A stretch of 64,000 nucleotides of DNA, from the NCBI GenBank assembly GCA_036852015.1, contig JAANDG010000105.1, positions 186,001-250,000 of the forward strand, in the 5' to 3' direction. The notes under the pieces are model-generated. The model ran no database searches. It had not been told where the DNA came from and worked only from the letters and a program-made list of their open reading frames with translations. The DNA comes from Pelodera strongyloides (lineage: Eukaryota; Nematoda; Chromadorea; Rhabditida; Rhabditidae). The position numbers were made by a program, and so were the translations under genes. How positions within the stretch are numbered: the stretch's first letter is position 1; each line of letters begins with the position of its first letter. Shown one piece after another: positions 61,501 to 64,000 of this stretch.

Positions 61501-64000
61501 TAGAGCGTATGCTACCAAAAGAAATGTAAACTTACCATAACCACTTTTGCAAGCTTTTGCATGATTATTACACATTGTCACGTTGCATGTTTCAATTAGG
61601 GACTCGCAGAACCTCCCTGCAATGGGAGGATCATATAATAATAACGGTTTATTGGTTAACAATCAATACAAAAAAAAAGAAAATAAAACGAAAGATAAAT
61701 AAAAGGATCATATGTACTGGGTAGAATATTCAGTTATTATAGCACCAAGCCAATTAATATCATTAACTATGATCTGCAATAAATTGTGCTCCAACCAGTG
61801 AATCCCACAGCGCATTCGCATAGTGCCCTTCCGTTGGATTGTATGTGACAAGTGGCATTATGTTGGCAGGGATTCCGTGTTGAGCATTCATCAAAGGCAT
61901 ACTGAAATTCACTACTGATGCGGAAAATGATCTTGTCGAATATATTCCTAGTTAAAGACAAAAATGGACAGACTAAATAATCTCTAGACAACTGATGAAG
62001 ATTTACCTTTAGGGGCCATTCGAAAACGTAATTCTAAGAATGCGGTAAAAGTTTCCAAAAGAGAGTGCTCACCTCGCATCTCTCACCGTAGTAGCCAGGT
62101 AAACAATCGCAGAAAAACGATTCAAAGTAGAACCAACATTCTCCATGTCCACTACAATTCTCTTTTTCGCAATTGTTAATCACTGATTCGCACAATTTGC
62201 CTAGAGCAAGAAACTGCCAATTAGTGACTCTTGCCTACTGTTGTCCTGCTATGTAAACTTCTCCTTCCGGTCCTGTCAACGTATGTTTGTTTATCAATTT
62301 TTTTGTACCAAATAACACCACATGTTGTACATCACAAATGATATTATGAAGAGAAAATAGTATATAACTGTTAATCACATCGAATCAATAATTCTAGTAT
62401 TTTCGTGCGCAGTTGCATACGAGTGTGCATCTACAAAGAAAGTAAGTACCCAAGCCATATTTGACTGTGCATACCTGTAAACCCAGGTACGCACTCGCAT
62501 ATAGCTCCTTCGAGTTCCGACGGCATGCAAATGCCTCCATTTTCGCATATATGAGTATTTCCCTCGATTTTCTCCGAACATGGAGAAATAGACGAAGCGC
62601 AGTGTTCTCCGAAATAACCTGAAGTTTCAGATTGTATGAAATTTTTTGAGCAAATGTTTTTTCTGCGAGGACCCCATGACACTAGTTGGTTTACTTCTGC
62701 ATACCAACAACTATTTACTACAGAACATTCATCCGAGATATGATCTCATATTCTTGATATACGTTGCCGCCTCACCCCCTCGGATGTTTAGATGCTACTG
62801 AATAGCGAAGTTGATCACAGGCCTTATAAATTGACGACTCATCCTTATTGAGATAACTTTACAGTATAAAAAACCTGGTTGACAAGCGCATTCTGTTTCT
62901 TCGGTCTTATTGTAGCTGCACACCCCGTGTTCACACGTCCATTCATCACATGGATTGAAAACAGGCTCCGAGCAATCCATTCCCCTATTTTGCGGACACA
63001 AGCATTTTCCCTAAAATGAAAGGATTAAAACTCTGTTGTAAATACTGCATCTGATCATGCGAGGCGGTGTAAACGTTCAGATGTCATTACCTCTATTCGT
63101 GGATTTTCTTCTCCCGCATTTATGAGAAGATGAAAACAAGTTTCATTGCAGTTAATAACTCCTCCTTCCAACTCACACTCGGAGATCACATTGCAAAAGC
63201 GGCCAGTGTATCCTAAATGAATCTTTACAACTAAACATTTATATTGAACGCTTAATCCAATCGTTTTCGCGAATGGATAGGAAAAAAGAAGTGAGAAAGG
63301 TGCGCATTTAATATTCTCACCTGGGTTACAATTACAGAAGCCATCCGCATTTGGATACGAGGTTCTTGTCCAGTTGGCACTGCCATCTGGATCACAAGGT
63401 GTTGTGGGATATTGAAGCGTACAGATTCCAGCCACAAGGACGGATCCTGGAAAGGTAAGTAGAACGACTTGATCCCTTTACTCTGGTGGCTTCGGTTTAC
63501 TCTTTGGTCAGTGCACTTGCTATATTTGTACCTTGGAAGAAATGAGCCTTGGTTATTGACTCCAACCATCAGTGTGACATGAAGGAGAGCCGTTAGATGT
63601 GTTGAAATATTCATTCGCAACACTGGAAGATAATGCAAGCCTACGGCAAAGGTAAATAATCGAACTATCCTTACCTTCCTTACAGTTGCACTCGGCAGTT
63701 CCATTTGGATACATAAAAGTGCAATCGCCATTGGGGCATAGATTGGGGTCGCAGATCGAAGCTTCCAACTGCTTAAATTTCAAGACTATTAACTAGGAAA
63801 TGAATTTAGAACACAAGTAGTATCCAGCTGTCAAGCATATACTTAGGATATATAGGGCACGTAGGTAAAAAAAAACGTTTGTAAAATTTTACCGGAAAGC
63901 GTGGGGAATAAAGAAGTGCGGACCCAAAACCGGGCTGGGAATTTGTTGATAGAACAGACGGTAGTGTGGTCAGAACAGACGGTATTGTGGAGAGAAGAGA
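52507..64000 (-). CDS. large modular type I membrane protein, polydom-like (paralogue 2, 5' end beyond the window)
   Basis: Same exon order and phases as paralogue 1 from the Thr/Ser linker to the tail; stop TGA at 52507-52509. EGF exons 63675-63771, 63321-63446, 63091-63212, 62875-63010, 62475-62618, 62073-62200, 61796-61901, 61536-61616, 61232-61375, 61049-61124, 59593-59656, 59347-59485; LamG 59177-59261, 58884-58961, 58658-58745, 58229-58384; HYR/sushi 58032-58120, 57762-57874, 57508-57661, 57172-57331, 56930-57004, 56666-56836; then 56474-56586, 56200-56345; Cys-rich 55920-56075, 55679-55821, 55356-55451, 54383-54571, 54115-54219, 53973-54026; TM 53792-53895 (WIAVAAGVVFLFVLCFGSII); tail 53447-53579 and on to 52507-52618 (DETSVEDDDVCLIF). 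Protein identity to paralogue 1 varies by module, very high around 54.1 kb. It presumably also has the lectin, LDLa and sushi head beyond 64000, but that is not visible. One intron (after 55356) has a GC donor. Confidence 0.8.
54647..55299. mobile_element. TTAA-ended element with captured reverse-transcriptase fragment
   Basis: 653 bp in an intron of paralogue 2. The ends are TTAAAAGGTCAGGCCCATTT and a right end whose reverse complement begins TTAAAGGGACAGGCCCATTT; the inverted arms extend about 70 bp. The middle is not palindromic and holds an old retroelement fragment on the minus strand. The terminal TTAAAGG links it loosely to the three palindromic MITEs. Confidence 0.75.
54852..55148 (-). 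pseudogene. non-LTR retrotransposon reverse-transcriptase remnant
   Basis: Open frame of 98 codons with the C-terminal reverse-transcriptase segment of jockey/CR1-type LINEs: KCQALYIG, VKDLVFFITENLSFSRHV, ILVLAYCLYV and ILESGSVVFN, matching the usual VxDLGVxxxxxLSFxxH ... AYxxYVRSILExxSxVWxP. No catalytic YxDD, no start and no endonuclease, so it is a fragment. Confidence 0.7.
59753..60525. mobile_element. 773-bp inverted-repeat element with CTACCCC minisatellite and 9-bp TSD
   Basis: Left end GGTAAAATTGAAGAATACTA then CCCC; the right end is its inverse with two mismatches. It is flanked on both sides by GGAGTAAAC (59744-59752 and 60526-60534), a perfect 9-bp target-site duplication. The interior is a mosaic of ACTACCCC and GGGGTAGT blocks in both orientations plus a 21-nt array at about 60125-60390. 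A 9-bp duplication suggests a Mutator-like (MULE) non-autonomous element. It lies in an intron of paralogue 2 and is absent from paralogue 1. Confidence 0.85.
60125..60395 (+). repeat. 21-nt minisatellite, unit CTACCCCACCATTGAATATGA
   Basis: About a dozen units in tandem, mostly exact, with a few shortened (one CTACCCCACCAATGAATA unit) or altered (CCCCCAT for CCCCACC). Sits inside the 59753-60525 element. Open frames across it in several frames are repeat artefacts. Confidence 0.9.
60535..61048. other. rest of the paralogue 2 intron right of the inverted-repeat element
   Basis: A+T-rich intron sequence between the element and exon 61049-61124. No exon, repeat or RNA gene recognised. Confidence 0.4.
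63893..64000 (-). other. paralogue 2: Thr/Ser-rich linker exon (partial at window edge)
   Basis: Frame open to the edge, ending at donor GTAAAA, phase 0 into the exon at 63771. Contains IPSVLTTLPSVLSTNSQPGF, with a direct DNA repeat ACCGTCTGTTCT behind the PSVL repeat. Counterpart of 45301-45387. Confidence 0.6.

Noticed and set aside
1..64000. Operon, CRISPR array, phage or other prokaryotic system
   Set aside because: Every supported gene is spliced with nematode-type introns; the only tandem repeats are microsatellites, a minisatellite, MITE arms and the 1-kb duplication.

Overview
Eukaryotic, intron-rich DNA (estimated about 62% A+T) with short exons, consensus GT..AG introns and many TTTCAG or TTTTAG acceptors. 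A seven-transmembrane chemoreceptor of the nematode srd type, and a large secreted/membrane protein combining C-type lectin, LDLa, sushi, EGF, laminin-G-like, HYR and cysteine-rich modules, point to a nematode. I infer a clade V worm, perhaps a strongylid because introns are long and transposon-rich. No prokaryotic, plasmid, phage or CRISPR feature was found. Gene models were built by eye from splice sites, intron phase and protein logic; single boundaries may be off by 1-2 bases.

Layout, left to right. (1) Bases 1-16031, minus strand: the 5' part of a gene of at least 23 exons (about 970 residues visible) with a C2 domain most like that of RGS3-type proteins; it runs off the left edge. (2) 16.0-20.7 kb: mostly non-coding, with one small inverted-repeat element. 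(3) 20686-26027, minus: a complete 16-exon gene for a secreted Asn/Gly/Ser-rich repeat protein of about 578 residues, whose exons form two-exon repeat units. (4) 28345-30356, plus: a complete 8-exon srd-like receptor of 339 residues. (5) 31635-51734 and 52507 to beyond 64000, both minus: two tandem paralogues of a very large modular protein. The first is complete, with a signal peptide at 51734, about 2,000 residues, a single transmembrane helix and an acidic tail. The second lacks its 5' end because the window stops.

Mobile DNA sits almost entirely in introns and spacers: three palindromic TTAA-ended MITEs, a fourth TTAA-ended element carrying a reverse-transcriptase remnant, a 773-bp element with 24-bp inverted ends and a perfect 9-bp target duplication that contains a 21-nt CTACCCC minisatellite, a smaller relative of it, and a 1,011-bp tandem duplication that looks like two LTRs head to tail beside an exon of the first paralogue.

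The genes do not look like one pathway. The tandem pair is the functional core: the paralogues share exon phase, order and modules throughout, and a patch of about 270 bp is almost identical between them including intron sequence, suggesting gene conversion. Their domain set suits a cell-surface adhesion or recognition receptor; that role is inference.
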